From Talinum fruticosum (Eukaryota > Streptophyta > Magnoliopsida > Caryophyllales > Talinaceae), in NCBI GenBank assembly GCA_021018815.1, contig JAITYX010000047.1:1798001-1862000 (forward strand): a DNA stretch of 64,000 bases, in the 5' to 3' direction. Under the pieces are notes generated by a model. The model was not told where the DNA came from, did no database searches, and was given only the letters and a program-made list of their open reading frames with translations. Position 1 is the stretch's first letter; every line of letters begins with the position of its first letter. Both the position numbers and the translations under genes were made by a program. This document shows positions 46,101 to 58,248 of the stretch, piece after piece.

Positions 46101-47119
46101 ATTATGTACAATTTAAAATCTATGATAATCAGAATGTGATTTTCACATCTAGTATTCATGGATACTTGACACTCCAGCATGGGTATGGCCGTATGGACAT
46201 TTACTATTCCTTTTGCTTTCAGAACACAAATTGCCTAAAAACTCATGGCTTGTTTGGCATAAGTACGAGGCCATGACCAAGTGGAATCCTAATACAACCA
46301 AATTGAGGAAATATACTTAATGACTTACCACAAATAGTACTATGTGCAAGTGTATGCATTGATAATCGTTCCACGGGAATTGTTACCCCAGCATTTGGAT
46401 TGTGATAGAGAAAGGTGGGCAGTGGGAACAAGCACTGATCAGACCAGGCAAAAAAGTAACCACATTTTCATGAAGATTTTTCACAAGATACTAAAGCTAG
46501 TAGCCCAAGTGATAAAATTCGATAAAACCACTGCCATTTCCATTAATTCGTCAGCTCAATCCATAAGGGTCATCAAAATTGTTGCTTTCTTCTTCTTCAA
46601 ACCATTTCAAATGACAACAATGCTAAAAAGGCATAATTACTCCAAACAAACGAATAAACGATAACAAACACAAACAATAACTGCTTTTTTGTTCTCCAAA
46701 GCAATTTCAGCTTGAATTAGAATACTCAAGGTGAGACTTACAGGATTATGGGCATGCTGAAGAAGGTAAGGGCTGTGCTCAGAAGCAAGACGATTAGTGT
46801 GCTTCTTGTCAGAGGTAGAGCTGGAAGAACTATCAGCCATGGCAAACACCTTGTTCCCCGAAATGGGTCGCCGAAAAATTTGAAGAAAATGACAAGGGGA
46901 GAAAGAAAGAGGTCGAACAATTGGTGGGTATTTGGAGTGAAGATGCTGACGAATGGATCGGAAGCGATGGAGAGAGACAGTGGAGAGCCTCCTCAGCATA
47001 GAATTAGAGTTGGAAAGAGGAGGAAGAAAAGTGAAGAAAGAAAGAGAAGGATGGAGAAAGAGTGTCATGCCATTTGAAGAGAGAGGAGGCATCGCTGCCG
47101 TCGCCACTGCAAATGCCAT
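37176..47119 (-). CDS. SPATA20/YyaL-like protein: DUF255 thioredoxin-like domain plus six-hairpin domain
   Basis: Fifteen minus-strand exons join in phase: 47119-46742, 45680-45608, 45490-45469, 45373-45295, 45173-45141, 44109-43961, 43823-43667, 41223-40983, 40747-40506, 40037-39774, 39035-38925, 38805-38581, 38243-38041, 37831-37652, 37367-37176. With the frame of exon 13 intact the product would be 849 residues. Residues 1-93 are rich in Ser, Arg, Leu and almost free of acid, a likely plastid or mitochondrial transit peptide; an inner Met 94 could start a short form. The thioredoxin-like DUF255 domain begins at [14 protein letters not shown] and has C156-H-W-C159. [20 protein letters not shown] and [15 protein letters not shown] belong to the glycosidase-like part. 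The biochemical role is unsettled; Arabidopsis has one such gene. Exon 13 lacks one base in a C run (38197-38200), giving a stop after about residue 683 as assembled. Confidence 0.92.
38041..38243 (-). other. 1-bp frameshift in exon 13 of the SPATA20-like gene
   Basis: Exon 13 is 203 nt, but both its neighbours require a multiple of three. The first part reads [15 protein letters not shown] in one frame and the rest, [20 protein letters not shown], in another. The switch falls in the C run at 38197-38200 (GGGG on the plus strand), where five bases instead of four would restore the family pattern. This is either an assembly homopolymer error or a true disabling mutation. Confidence 0.85.
39478..39739. 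repeat. 131-bp tandem duplication in intron 10 of the SPATA20-like gene
   Basis: ATTAATGAGTACATAAATAT starts at 39478 and again at 39609. The two 131-bp copies differ at only a few places, so the duplication is recent compared with most repeats in this window. It does not touch an exon. Confidence 0.9.
41224..43666. other. Long intron 7 of the SPATA20-like gene
   Basis: This 2.4-kb intron holds no supportable gene. A C-rich/A-rich patch near 42135-42175 and a leader-like CT-rich stretch (42178-42380) stand out from the AT-rich remainder and may mark an old insertion. Patches at 41940-42020 and 42595-42690 share an ATAATC.GA(T/G)TCGGA flavour, possibly an inverted pair of element ends, but I could not define edges. 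Confidence 0.4.
44578..44937. repeat. 180-bp tandem duplication in intron 5 of the SPATA20-like gene
   Basis: GTGCACAGC...ATAATATAT-type sequence at 44583 recurs at 44763, and shared blocks (TTTATGGATTC, CTAGCAGCCA, TAGTTAGTAAA) keep a 180-bp offset. It is visibly more diverged than the 131-bp duplication. Confidence 0.8.
45469..45490 (-). other. 22-nt microexon carrying GYSTCHW
   Basis: Between a TTGGGCACAG acceptor and a GTGAGATC donor lies an exon of only 22 nt that completes an Ile codon, encodes GYSTCH and gives the first two bases of Trp. Without it the CHWC motif is lost and the frame breaks. A 33-nt exon (45173-45141, [11 protein letters not shown]) follows two exons later. Confidence 0.85.
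45992..46097. mobile_element. Stowaway-like MITE in intron 1 of the SPATA20-like gene
   Basis: The left end (TA)TCCTCCATCCCATATTACT and the reverse complement of the right end (TACTCCCTCCATCCCATATT) match the classic plant Stowaway/mariner terminus, with TA dinucleotides at both edges. The element is about 106 bp with no coding capacity. It lies inside an intron. Confidence 0.8.
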
Positions 47120-47664
47120 GTGGAACGTCCCAAGTTCGACTCCTACCTTCCCTTTCTACACAGGTTTGGGATTAGCCACGTAGCGTACGTTTATGTTTAT
47201 CTAGGCTTGCCTGTTGGATACATGCCCAAATAAATCTTTTTTTCTTTGTTTTTGTGTCTAGGTGAGAAATGGTTCAGAGTTGAGGTTGCTTATGGTTTGT
47301 CACCGCCATTTCACAGATATATCATATATTGGGCCTTGTAAGTATTCCACACATGAGGGGTTGTGTATATAATGAATATTGTTTCACATTGATAAATTAG
47401 ATAGTCTTAAGCATATATGTCAACTTGTGAGTTACTCCTCTCATTGCTAATTGGTTTTACTATTAAATTACGAAAAATTCTACCATGGACACTAAACCAT
47501 TAAACTTGATGGTTGAGTCGAGTGTCATCTCGTGCATTTTTTTATCCAATTTATCATGAGATGAATTTTTACAATAAAGCGATGAATTTTTTCAAATTTA
47601 ATGAATTCTCTAATGGATCGATGTATTTTTCTATTTTAATAAATTTTACAATAATATTGACGAA
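47120..47664. other. Promoter side of the SPATA20-like gene and AT-rich spacer
   Basis: The first 100-150 bp should contain the leader and promoter of the minus-strand gene; a CACGTAGC element lies at about 47177. From 47460 on the sequence is AT-rich with repeated GATGAATTTTT/AATAAATTTTACAATAAT units that also occur at 61430-61500. Confidence 0.4.
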
Positions 47665-48868
47665 ATTTTTTTTTGGGAAAAAGTAAATAGCTTGTATTAA
47701 TTCCCAAAAAGAGGAGGTAATTACATAGTACAATACTTAGGCAACAACTACGAGACCAATTATGGATGCGATCTCTAGCCCCGATAGAAGGCTGTAGTTT
47801 TTATGGTATGAATAATCTGTTCTCTACTTCGCGCACGATGTTGGAACTTCCTCAAGTTCCTCTCCTTCCAGATTTCATAGACTATAAGCTGTAAAAGGGA
47901 GCATCTCCACTTACTACGGTGCGATGGCCCGAGTACACTTAGACGAAAACCATTTTAGTTCCTTCATAAAAGGTCATGTTCTCACATGTTGCTTAGACCA
48001 AATGAGTAAGGGATGCCATATTCCGGTTGCCACTGGATCTGGACATAGGAAGAACAAATGGGAGCTACGGTCACTACCGATTACCAGAGCACAAATGGTA
48101 GGTATTCATCACATTAATCCCCCTCCTAGTCGACATTGTGCTTGTAGTTAAGTTCTTTTGTGCAAGCAAGCCACAAAATAAATTGATGTTGAGGCCAACT
48201 CCAGCTTTTCCACCAAAATACCGAGCATAGATGTGGCTTGGAGAAGATTATAGTAGGCTTTTATCTTGTATTGAGCACTCTGCAGTTAGCCAACCACTAC
48301 ATAGCTTGAGGAGCACTGCCCATCACAATGAGAGCTCATTACGAAGATTAATGATCATCTTCCACCCACAAGCATCACATGCATGGGATTGAGTTATCAA
48401 GATATCATTTGATTGCAGCAAGTATGCCCTAACCCATCCGGTAAATATTGTATCACGTATAGCAAAGGCTCAGACAGTCGATTTGTTACGTGTTAGAAGC
48501 TCTTTAAATCCCGGGCCTCTATCTTGAAGCGGTTGACAAATTTTGGACCAACTAACCAAGTCCATTTTCTTCGACTCCACTAATCCAGCCTATAGAAAAT
48601 GATTGCACAAACTCTCAATTTGTTGTATAGTGCGTTTGGGTAACAAGAATATAGATGACTAGAAACTCCAAATCCTCGCTAAGACTGAATGTATGAGTGT
48701 TCTTCAACTCGTATAAGATAATTATTTTGAAGTCCAAGAATTAATTCTTTTCCGATATTGTCAAGCAATGGTTGACTATGTAAGTGACTTTGCTTCCCGA
48801 TATAGAGTGGGAGACCTAAGTACCTGAATGGAAATGTTCCACTGAACAAATTCCGTAGCATTCAAGAT
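47665..48868 (-). mobile_element. L1-type LINE, 3' part (RT thumb to A tail)
   Basis: On the minus strand the segment starts with FSGTFPFRYLGLPLYIGKQ (48845-48790), the well-known post-palm motif of plant LINE reverse transcriptases. It continues with FLLPKRTIQQIESLCNHFL, KKMDLVSWSKICQPLQDRG and near the end IVYEIWKERNLRKFQHRARS, all typical of ORF2 C-termini. The A tail appears as the T run at 47667-47674 on the plus strand. Stops and frame changes show it is inactive. The 5' continuation is not adjacent but appears beyond the copia element at 57415, with the endonuclease and RT palm missing. Confidence 0.85.
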
Positions 48869-48869
48869 G

Positions 48870-50264
48870 TGTTGTCTACTCTTAGGATATAAACTCATAG
48901 CTAAGTTTTTCATCTTTATTACGAGTGACTCGGATATCCGTGTTCTATATATTCTCTACTAAGGTATTCCGACCTACTCGGAATATACTTAAACCATCGC
49001 ATGATCAAATAATTCTTTATATACATTCTCATGTAACACTAACTTTGTTTACTAACTCATAACTAAGTCGGTCTTTCTTGAGTTTGTCTAAGTCGGTTTG
49101 TTACTTAGAAGTTTATTTGATAGATCAAGTTCTTCTCTGCTTGAATATTCTTCTACTTGATCTTTCTAGGAATTATTCGAATTGAGTTTGAACCTATTTG
49201 ATATTAAACTCGGAATATTCCACTTTTTTAGGCCAAAGATAATTAAGCATTTTATTATCCTAATTTAATTATTATTTGTGTCTAATCTTGGACCAAAGTA
49301 TTTAATACTTTGAGAATCAATGTTGTTTGCTTCAATAGGTTATTCAAACAAAGCTAACATATCTTTTGAATTTCAAAAGCAACCGGCTTCTATCTCGTTA
49401 AATGCCAGCACACAGTTTTAGCTAATTACGGACGGGACTCGGACACCGTGTCGTGGCATGTCTGTTTTCAAACTGAAAAAATCCAACGCTAGGCTCAATG
49501 GTGGTTTCCGCCTTGCTTTTCGAGACAACATCAGTTGATTGGAACACCTTTTGGAGCAAATAGTCGTTGCCCAACGTTTACACTTCAACGGATCTTTTCG
49601 AGTGACTCGGAAAGGCCTTTCCAACAGATTAGTGAAGACTTAAGTCCGAAACTAGACACAATGGCTAATCTGCTTGGATATCTATAAATAGAAGTCAATT
49701 CACAAGACTTGAAGATTGTTGAAATATTGATCAATACACTTGCCTAATTCTCTTAGTGCAATACTCACTCAATCTTCTACTTACAACTCCCGGTTTGTAC
49801 TTAATATTTTATGAGTTTGTAAAGTCTTGTAATCAATTACATACTTATTTTACTTTTTGAGTAAGGTCTCTTGGCTGAGCTGTAAGGGTTAACTCAGCTC
49901 GGTTGTCCCTAACTGCAAAGGTTATTTAAGTTAGGAAGTACTATATCCGATAAGGGAATTTACGAGTCTAGGAAAACATTGTAAGGAATTGTCTAAGGGA
50001 GCAATTCTGGTTTAGTCGATCCATTGTATTTTGAGGATTCAAAATAGTGGATTTGACTTGGTGGTTGAATTAGCAATGTCCGTGGTTTTCACGCCTGGGA
50101 GGGTTTCCACGTATTTACGAGTGTATACTTTTCCGAGTCCAATCTAGACTCGGAATCGGCTACTTATCTTCTTTCAAGCAAAAGTTTCTTAGTTTGTTCA
50201 AATCTCCTCATCACCCTATTCACCCCCTCTAGGGTGACTTAGACTCTCTAGAAGCAAACCTTCA
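48870..50264 (+). repeat. 5' LTR of the SIRE-type element
   Basis: It shares its promoter (TCTATAAATAGAAG near 49680) and its end (CACCCTATTCACCCCCTCTA ... GCAAACCTTCA) with the solo LTRs at 6071 and 12915. It is followed by a primer-binding site, TTGGTATCGAGCC, at 50266. The start is uncertain; the solo copies begin TGAAGACTC, which is not seen here. Confidence 0.8.
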
Positions 50265-50321
50265 ATTGGTATCGAGCCTAGCCTTTCAAAGAAGGATCTA
50301 ACAATCCAAAGGTCTAAAGAT

Positions 50322-51420
50322 CAGATGGCTCGGAACATTGGAGAGTTCGATGAAGGAAGATCTTCCACCGGACCACCAAAGTTTAAAGGATCAAACTTCG
50401 TGCACTTGGAAGAAACCGATGAAGTGCTTTCTATTGGACAATGATGAAGATGTCCGGAACATCATCCAAGAAGGCAACTACATCCCAATGAAGATGGAAT
50501 GAACAAGATCCGTGCCTAAAGAAAAATTCAAGTATACCAATGAGAAGTCGAGAGAAGTTCATAAAGAACTTCAAAGCAATTAACATTCTTATGTGTGCTA
50601 TCGGCTCGGAAGAGTACAACGAGTGTCAACTCGCGACACAACCAAAGATGTGTGGGACACTCTTGTCAATACATACGAAGGCACAAGCCAAGTGAAACGG
50701 GCAAAGATAAGCCAATACCTTCACAAATATGAGTTATTCAAGATGGACCCGGAAGAAAACATCACTCGGATGTTTATTTACTTCACCGAGATTACAAACA
50801 ATCTCAAGTCTTTGGGCGAAAAGATTTCACATGAAGAAATGTGCGAAACATTCGATAAGTCCGCCAAAGAGAAGATGGGGTCCCAAGGTGACAGCCATCG
50901 AGGAAACTCATAACCTCTCTCAACTAAAGCCAAACGAGCTGATTGGGAAGCTGCTTACCCATGAAATTCACCTGGAAGAAGAGGATGTCGAGGTCGGCAC
51001 CAAAAAGAACATTGCGTTGAAGGCCTCCGAAAGTAGAGGGGAAAGTCTAAGTTCCTCGGACTCAAAAAAGGATCCAATGGTACTCATTACTTGAGGTTTC
51101 AAGAGAATGATGAAGCACAAGAAGTGGGAAAAGAGGCCAAAGGAAGAGTTCTACAAGAAGGATAAGAAGGACAGAAAAGGTAAATATTCTTCCCCTTCAA
51201 AGTTATCTTTAACTAAGAACTCTAGTTGTTTTGAATGTTGCAGCAAAGATCACATAGTCAAAGACTGTCCGAAGAGAAAGAAGGACAGAAAGAAGAAGAA
51301 TGCTATGATGGCCACATAGAGCGATGACGACTCATCCGAGGAAGATGATGATTCCGATGACTCAAAGTGTTTGATGGCACTAACAAACTTAGAAGGCTGA
51401 ATCCGAGTCCGACTCGACAA
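50322..51420 (+). pseudogene. Copia gag remnant of the SIRE-type element
   Basis: From the ATG at 50323 (MARNIGEFDEG) the pieces FKAINILMCA, KDVWDTLVNTYEGTSQVKRA and LHKYELFKMDPEENI mark a UBN2-type gag. A CX2CX4HX4C knuckle (CFECCSKDHIVKDC) lies at about 51230-51272, then a basic and an acidic Ser/Asp tail. At least three frame changes separate these parts. Described as found, an old copy. Confidence 0.8.
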
Positions 51421-52094
51421 CTCATACACTTATGAGACAAGTCCTTAGGAGCTAATTGAATACTTTCTCAAGTTTTCCAAACTTGATTTGGCTAAATATA
51501 TTTACATTTTAGAAGAAAAGTCCAATTCGATTCTTCTCGGTTCAAAGAACAACTTGAGTCTCTTACTTCGAGAGCAATTGTTTGAAAAATGAATTGGAAA
51601 AACTAAGACTAACACTCGAAAGGACTCAAGACTAGTACTCGGACTAATGAGACTAAGTCCGAGTCACTCAAAAGAGAAAATGAGCATTTGAAAAGAAAGC
51701 TCAATGAGTCTCAAGAGCTTGTTTTGAAGTTTACTCAAGGTCGAAAAACCTTGACATGCTTTTAGGCTCTCAATGTGTCTCCTTCAGGAAAGAAGGACTT
51801 GGTTTTAATGAAGAGGAAGAATCTAGTTCCTACTCAAATCTTTTAAAAAAGGACTCTAAAATTGTGAAGTTCGGGAAGGCTGAGCATGGTCTTATTCATA
51901 AGAATGAAAGGAGGATCGAGCCCAAACCTTTACAGGAGAAAACCATCTCCACCGGTTTATAAAAGAAAAGATTTTCAAAAGAAAGAGACACGGACTCGGT
52001 TTTTAGAAAGAAGACTCGGAATTAGACCAAACCCAAAGTCATTCAAATCTGGGTTCCCAAGAGTCTTCTTCCTCATAAAAGGACCACGAGTAAA

Positions 52095-55000
52095 GTGAGT
52101 TACTCGGGTTCGTTAGACGAAGTGAGAAGGGTTAGTGTGTTTCGATTTGCGGGTAACTCGGAAAAGGATGAAAGGTCATTGGTACTTAGACAGTGGATGC
52201 TATGCCACGTGTCGGGAGATTCAAGACTCTTTTACGAGTTAGAATATTTTAAAGGATGCAAAGTCACTTTTGGAGATGACGAGTAAGGGCAAGATAGTTG
52301 AAATTGGCAAGATTGGGAAAGGAGACAACCCGGTCAACCCAGTTTATCTTGTCAAGGGATTAAAGTACAATTTTCTCAACATCTCTCGGTTGTGTGACAA
52401 AAGTCAAGAGGTAAGATTTACTCGGACCAACTGCTATATTTCTAATGCATCCACCAAAGAGACTAAGCTCTTAGGTAAGAGGTCGAGTAATACTTGTACT
52501 ATTCCTCTTTCGGACCCAAGTTAGAATTTATCTTGTTTAAAAGCATCATTGCATGATGATTCTTGGACATGGCATCGTAGATTAGGTCATGTTAGCATGC
52601 ATACTATCAAAAAGCTTGAATCTTATGGTTTAGTTAGGGGCTTACCTAACTCGTGCATTTAAGAAATATGAAATCCGTGAAGCGTGCACAAAAGGAAAAT
52701 AGGTCGAGATCATCCTTCAACCCTCTCAAAACTATTTCCACATCCAAAGTGCTTGAGTTAGTTCATATGGATTTATGTGGTGAAATATCCGTGAAGAGTC
52801 TCGGAGGTAAATCATATGTACTTGTAATTTTTGATGATTATTCACGAGTTACCTAGATTTGTTTTCTCAAAAACAAGAATGAAGCCTTCAAAGAGTTCAG
52901 CAAGCTCTGCAGGAAAATTCAAGTAGAGTCTCGGACTTATATCGGAAGAATTCGAACCGAACATGGAAGGGAGTTCGACTACTCGGAATTTGTAGAGTTT
53001 TGCGACAAGAATGGTATCTCACACAACTTTTTAGCACCTAGAACCCCTCAACAGAAAGAACCGAACTCTTGAAGAAATAGGAAGGATGATGATGATTGAA
53101 CAAGATCTACCTTACTATTTACGGGTCGAAGCGATCAATACGACAAACTACACACTCAACGGATGCCTTATCATACACATCTTGAAGAAAACTCCATACG
53201 AGCTTTACAAGGGAAAGAAGCCCAACATCTCATACTTCAAACCCTTTGGATATAAGTGTTCTGTTCACAACAATGGTAAGGATCACCGACCAAGTTTGAT
53301 ACTCGGTCGGATGAAGGTATCTTTCCGGGTTACTCATCTCACAAGTAAAGTTTATCGTGTTTTTAATAAAAGAACTAACAAAGTGGAAGAAAGCATCCAC
53401 GTTGTGTTTGATGAGAGTGATCAGGGAAAAACAAGTGAGTCAACCTTCTCGGATCCGAAACTCGGTCGAGATAAAGATGATCTTGCTGAAGCCGAGCTAG
53501 GACAAAGTCAAAAGAAAGCAACTCGGAATGAGATAGCTCGGAACATCATAATCGAGACCGAACGAGCTCAAGAGCCAGCTCGGAAAGGTCAAGCCAATGA
53601 GCCAACTCAACAAGCTCGGACTCATCGAAGATCGGCTAGTACAACCAACAAACCTGGTGCACCAAAGAACAGGTAGAGCATTCAAATATGTTTCGAACCA
53701 CCCACTCGAGAACATTTTGTCCGACATCAACAGATCGGGTAAAAACTCATTCTTCTTTGAAAAATCTATGTGCATTCATTACATTCATATCACTAACTCG
53801 AACCCGAAATGTACTAGAGGCTCTAAATGAACCTGAATGGGTAGAGGTCATGCAAGAGGAACTTAATCAATTTGAGAGAAACCAAGTCCGGACTTTTACC
53901 AAATGACCTTCCGACCACCCAGTTATAAGAACCAAATGGGTTTTTAAGAACAAACTGGATGATGATGGGTTGGTAGTTAGAAATAAGGCTAGACTTGTGG
54001 CTCAAGGTTACAATCAAGAAGAAGGGATTGATTGTGGGGAAACCTTTGCACCGGATGCTAGGATCGAAGCAATTAGAATCCTATTGGCATTTGCATCAAG
54101 CATGAATATTAAATTGTATCAATTAGATGTCAAATGTGCTTTTACTGGATGGTTTCATTCAAGAGAAAGCCTATGTTGAGCAACCCCCTGGATTTGAAAA
54201 CTCGGAATTTCCAAACCATGTTTTCAAATTGCAAAAAGCTCTATATGGTATTAAATAAGCTCCTAGAGTTTGGTATGAAAAACTAAGCAACTTCTTGGTT
54301 GAGAATGATTTCAAAAGAGGTCAGATTGACAAAACTCTTTTCATAAAAACCAAGGGGAGAGATTTCCTTATTGCACGGATTTATGTTGATGATATAATTT
54401 TTAGAGCTACTAATGAAAATCTTTGTCGAGAATTTTCTGAGTTGATGAGATAGGAATTCCAAATGAGAATGATAGGAGAGCTCAATTTCTTCCTTGATCT
54501 ACAAATCGGACAAGATAAAGATGGCATCTATGTCCATCAATCTAAGTATAGCAAGGAGTTGCTGAAGAAGTACAAGCTTCAAGATGTAAAACATGCAGCG
54601 AACACCCATGAGTAGCAACATGAAACTGGACTCGGACGAAAAAGGTAAAGCAGTAGATCGAAACTCTATAGAGGTATGATTTGTTCTCTCGTTATATCTC
54701 ACATCTAGTAGGCCGGACATTATGTTTAGTGTATGTTTGTGTGCAAGATTTCAAGCTAATCCAAAAGAATCACATCTCACTGCGGTGAAGAGGATCTTTA
54801 GATATCTTGCAAGAACTCGGAATCTTGGTCTATAGTTTTCCAAAGACTCGGAACCGACCCTTCATCGGATACTCAAATGCTGATTATGCTGGCTTCAAGG
54901 TTGATAGAAAGAGCACATCAGGAGCATGCCAATTTCTGGGTCAATCCCTTATATCTTGGCATTCAAAGAAGCGGAATTCGGTTGCTTTATCAACTACCGA

Positions 55001-55320
55001 AGTTGAGTACATTGCAGCTGGAGCATGCTCTGTGCTCAGATTCTATGGATCAAGCAACACTTTAAGGATCTTGGACTGTCATTCAAATCTATCCCAATCA
55101 AGTGTGATAATCGAGTACAATCAGCATCACTAAGAATCCAGTTCAGCACTCAAAGACAAAGTATATTGAGGTCGGGTAACATTTTCCGAGAGACCATTCC
55201 GAGAAAGGTGATATTAAACTTGAATTCATTCTTATGAAATTTCGGTTAGTTGATATTTTCACTAAGCCACTTAGTGAGGATTAATTTTGTTTTATTAGGA
55301 ATGAGGTAGGCATGATTAAT
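52095..55320 (+). pseudogene. Copia pol remnant (protease, integrase, RT, RNase H)
   Basis: The protease site WYLDSGC is at about 52177 in a frame that soon changes. The pre-integrase zinc motif includes WHRRLGHVSMHTI (about 52570-52610). Integrase shows VHMDLCGEI, RTEHGREFDYSEF and GISHNFLAPRTPQQ (52765-53055). RT shows [31 protein letters not shown] (53930-54030) and the catalytic YVDD as IYVDDIIF (54380). RNase H shows SNADYAGFKVDRKSTSGA and ALSTTEVEYIAA (54870-55020). The end DIFTKPLSED..FCFIRNEVGM (55252-55310) is the standard copia pol terminus. Stops and frame changes are scattered throughout. Confidence 0.88.
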
Positions 55321-55843
55321 GGATGATTATATGTTTTATGTGCTTAATTGTGTGATCCATTCTTGATTAACCAATGGATCAATTGACTTAACAATGAGGC
55401 CGAGCTATTGGTTAATTGCTTTCGAGTTGCTCAGAAACCATACTGAGTCGACAGTCTTTTATCAAAATGGACACCAAACTTTTGAGATTATCTCTAGATG
55501 AATGGAGAATCTTATAAAGATTTTTTAATTTTCACCCTCTCTCTCGACATGCATCACTTTCAAAGAATTCGAACCGTTGAAGAGACAAATGCTAGAATTG
55601 TAGCCGTTGGACTACTGTATGTCATGTCTATCTCGAGAATGTTGTTTGAACGTTGAGAAAGAAGGTTGAAGGACACTACCATTCTCTCTATAAATAGCAT
55701 CTATTTGTCTTAATTTCTTCACTTTGCGCCTTATCTCGTCCTACTCGAAATTCTCTACTTTCTCTTACTCGTTCCTTGCTCTCAAAGTGATCTTCTTCTC
55801 TCTCGCTTACTTCTCTTGTAACTTCTCATCTCTTCTCTCTCAA

Positions 55844-57300
55844 AATGCCTAAAAGTGGTTCTACTTCCGAGTTCATGGGCTCTGCAATAAAGAAGGCCCG
55901 AACATCAACTAAAGAGGATACGTCGACCCTTCAAAAATCTTTGTTGTCCATCACTTAACGTTGGATGACAAGTTTTTCAAAACCACCTCCTTCTCTTGGC
56001 TAAAGTTCATTCAAGAAACTAGAGTATACAACTATCTATGCTTTAGTGACTTCATTTACCCAGAACTCGTGGCTGAGTTCTATGCAAACAAATCGTCACT
56101 TGGAGGTGTTATCACTTCCAAGGTTCAAGGTACCACAGTTAGAATCAACCTCCCTCTTCTTTACAAACTGTTTAATGTTTCTTCTCTTTTTCGAACCCCA
56201 ACCACATTCCCTTTCTAGAAGTTGTCGATGATTTTTTCAACAAGTTTGCCAAAGAAATGCCCGAGCACGTAAAAAAATTTCCCTATGACAGATGAAAAGT
56301 GCGGATCGATTGCTCTATTACATTCCGATGCGCACTTTCTTTGCTCACCACTCGAGCAAGGAGAACCCAAACTTTAGGGTTCTCAAAGTATTGTTTGACA
56401 TCATGGAGGGCTACGATGTAGACCTCTTCCCTTTCATTATCGAGCAAATGGCATAAGTGTCCGCTCAATCAAAGAAATCTACTCCTTTTCCATTCGGAGC
56501 TCTTCTCTCTCTCATTTTCAAACAATTCAAAATCCCTCTTCCCTCAAATCCCTCTCATTGTTTCTAAGTCGGCCATTGTCTTTGGGCCGAAAGAACTTCC
56601 GGCATGTGGATACCAGGAGGTTAAGCCTAATGAATGGATTCACTCTTCCGAGTTGGAACCTGCCTCTTCTCCTCCCTAGACTTAGATTCAACCCACTCTG
56701 CCATCCACTTTAGCTGGCCCCTCCTTATCTCAACCTCCCTCTCGGCTGGCGTATTTGTTGCCTTAGTCGAAAAACTCGTGTTTACTGATTGACCAACTTC
56801 GGTCGGTTGTACGTTCTCTCAAGCCCATTTTCCGAGGGATGGTCATTCACCGAGCACCGCCCAATCCCAGATTCGGGAATGTCAGTCCACGATACTTGAG
56901 TTCAAAGGGGTTCTTGGTGAGCGACGAGAGCAACTCGAGCTTCTTCGTGAGCACGGAACGAAGGTTGTGTAGGAATCGAAGACTCGACACATCCGAGGAG
57001 TCCTCCGGCCCGGCCAAGTCTACCTCTGCCGAGGTAGAAGAAGAAGAAGAGGCCGAGGATGTAGCCGAGGTAGGCAAGGCTCAGCTGAAGAGGAGAACAA
57101 GGTGGAAGAAGGAAGACAAGAAGAGGACACTCCACCAAAAGACAAGAGGGGGCTATGGAGCCCAAACTCGAGCTGATCTCCTCGGATCCGATTGGATCGG
57201 AAGATGTTGGGGACGTTGGATAGTCCAAACTAACAGCCTCGAAGCCCCTATAGTCATCCAGGAAGACAAGTCAAAGGATGACATTGTCTCGACTTGACCA
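55844..57300 (+). pseudogene. Extra (env-like) coding region of the SIRE-type element
   Basis: About 530 bp after pol an ATG at 55844 opens MPKSGSTSEFMG. Joined frames then give LDDKFFKTTSFSWLKFIQET, PELVAEFYANKSSL and VRINLPLLYKLFNVSS (55960-56210). That is the pattern of the plant retrotransposon-encoded domain often labelled as a putative plant transposon protein. The rest is Ser/Pro-rich, then Glu-rich with coiled-coil potential (57000-57120). In SIRE/Maximus elements this position holds an extra ORF historically called env-like; its function is unproven. At least four stops or frame changes break it. Confidence 0.6.
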
Positions 57301-57414
57301 CCCGGATCCGAGCGAGCTTCCTAACATCCTAGTGCTTGTCATCGCCGCGTTCCACCACTTCATCCCGGTGCAAGCGCACTGTTCGTCCGTCCTCCTCCGC
57401 CCAACCAGCACCAC

Positions 57415-58248
57415 CGTCTTGATCTATTTCTGCATATGTAATATGATCCTTAGCAGATAGTGCAACAATCTGCAAAACAAAGGTTGTCCAATAAAACTAG
57501 CAATCTTGCTAAAGCTAGTGAGAGACCAAAGCGAAGGTCCAACTTCGGGAATTTTACCCATACTGCAATTCTACACATAACAATCTCATCAAATTTAAAT
57601 TCAAGCGCCCATGATTTGAGGACAAGAGATCGATTAGCCACCATCCATGGCCCTCCTTTCAGAATTGTCTCCATGTCCTGTTTGCTACCAAACCGAAATA
57701 CATACCAACCCGAGGGATGACAGAGAAGCTGCGGCCACTGGATCGCACTCCAATGTTTCTCAATGAAATCGCATAGTACCTTCGGTTTAGGCATGGGTCC
57801 GAGTTATATACCCCACGAGTGAGGATTCTTAAAAAGAGATTTCATGTTTCACATCAGCCATTGTAATTGAGACTATTTTTCCCCATTCACAATTTCCAAC
57901 TCAACATAATGCAACCGAGCCCTTGTTCGGGGTCCCGGTTTCCAGAGAACGAGGATCCGAAAGTCTTCTTCGGGCTACAAGGAATTCGCCCCTCTTTACA
58001 CTTATCGGCGTTTACGGGCTCTTTATGGCTTCTAGATTGAGGCCCTAGGACGGTAATGTTCTCGGGTTTGTCCATAACATTATGATCTTGTTCTATGCTC
58101 TCCATTTGATCAGCCCAACTCAAACGAATTTAATTTTTAGTAAACCAAAATCGAAGGTGGTGGGGATGTTACCTCATTTGTAGCTCGAGAAACGCCATCT
58201 CCATTGTCGAATAACGCTTGCTTGAATTTCTGTGCCACCGTTGAAACG
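57415..58248 (-). mobile_element. L1-type LINE ORF1 (DUF4283) fragment
   Basis: On the minus strand SWADQMESIE (about 58120-58090) is followed by MPKPKVLCDFIEKHW, WYVFRFGSKQDMETILKGGP and WMVANRSLVLKSWA, then VKFPKLDLRF and LFADCCTI (57794-57450). This is the DUF4283 nucleic-acid-binding domain of plant LINE ORF1. It stops at about HITYAEI (57420), where the copia-derived sequence begins. Together with 47665-48868 and 61016-61150 it forms one minus-strand LINE cut into three pieces. Confidence 0.85.

Larger units (their letters stand above)
48870..57420 (+). mobile_element. SIRE/Maximus-type Ty1/copia element inserted in a LINE, 3' LTR lost
   Basis: It has a 5' LTR (to 50264), a primer-binding site, gag with zinc knuckle, protease, integrase, reverse transcriptase and RNase H in copia order, then an additional coding region after pol. 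That extra region and LTRs of about 1.4-1.6 kb are features of the SIRE/Maximus lineage. Many stops and frame changes are present. No 3' LTR is found before LINE sequence resumes at about 57420, so a deletion removed it together with the middle of the LINE. The 5' LTR also appears to lack its first 150-190 bp compared with the solo LTRs of the same family. Confidence 0.8.

Noticed and set aside
46748..47183. 109- and 76-codon plus-strand frames rich in Arg, Lys and Glu
   Set aside because: They are antisense shadows of exon 1 of the SPATA20-like gene.
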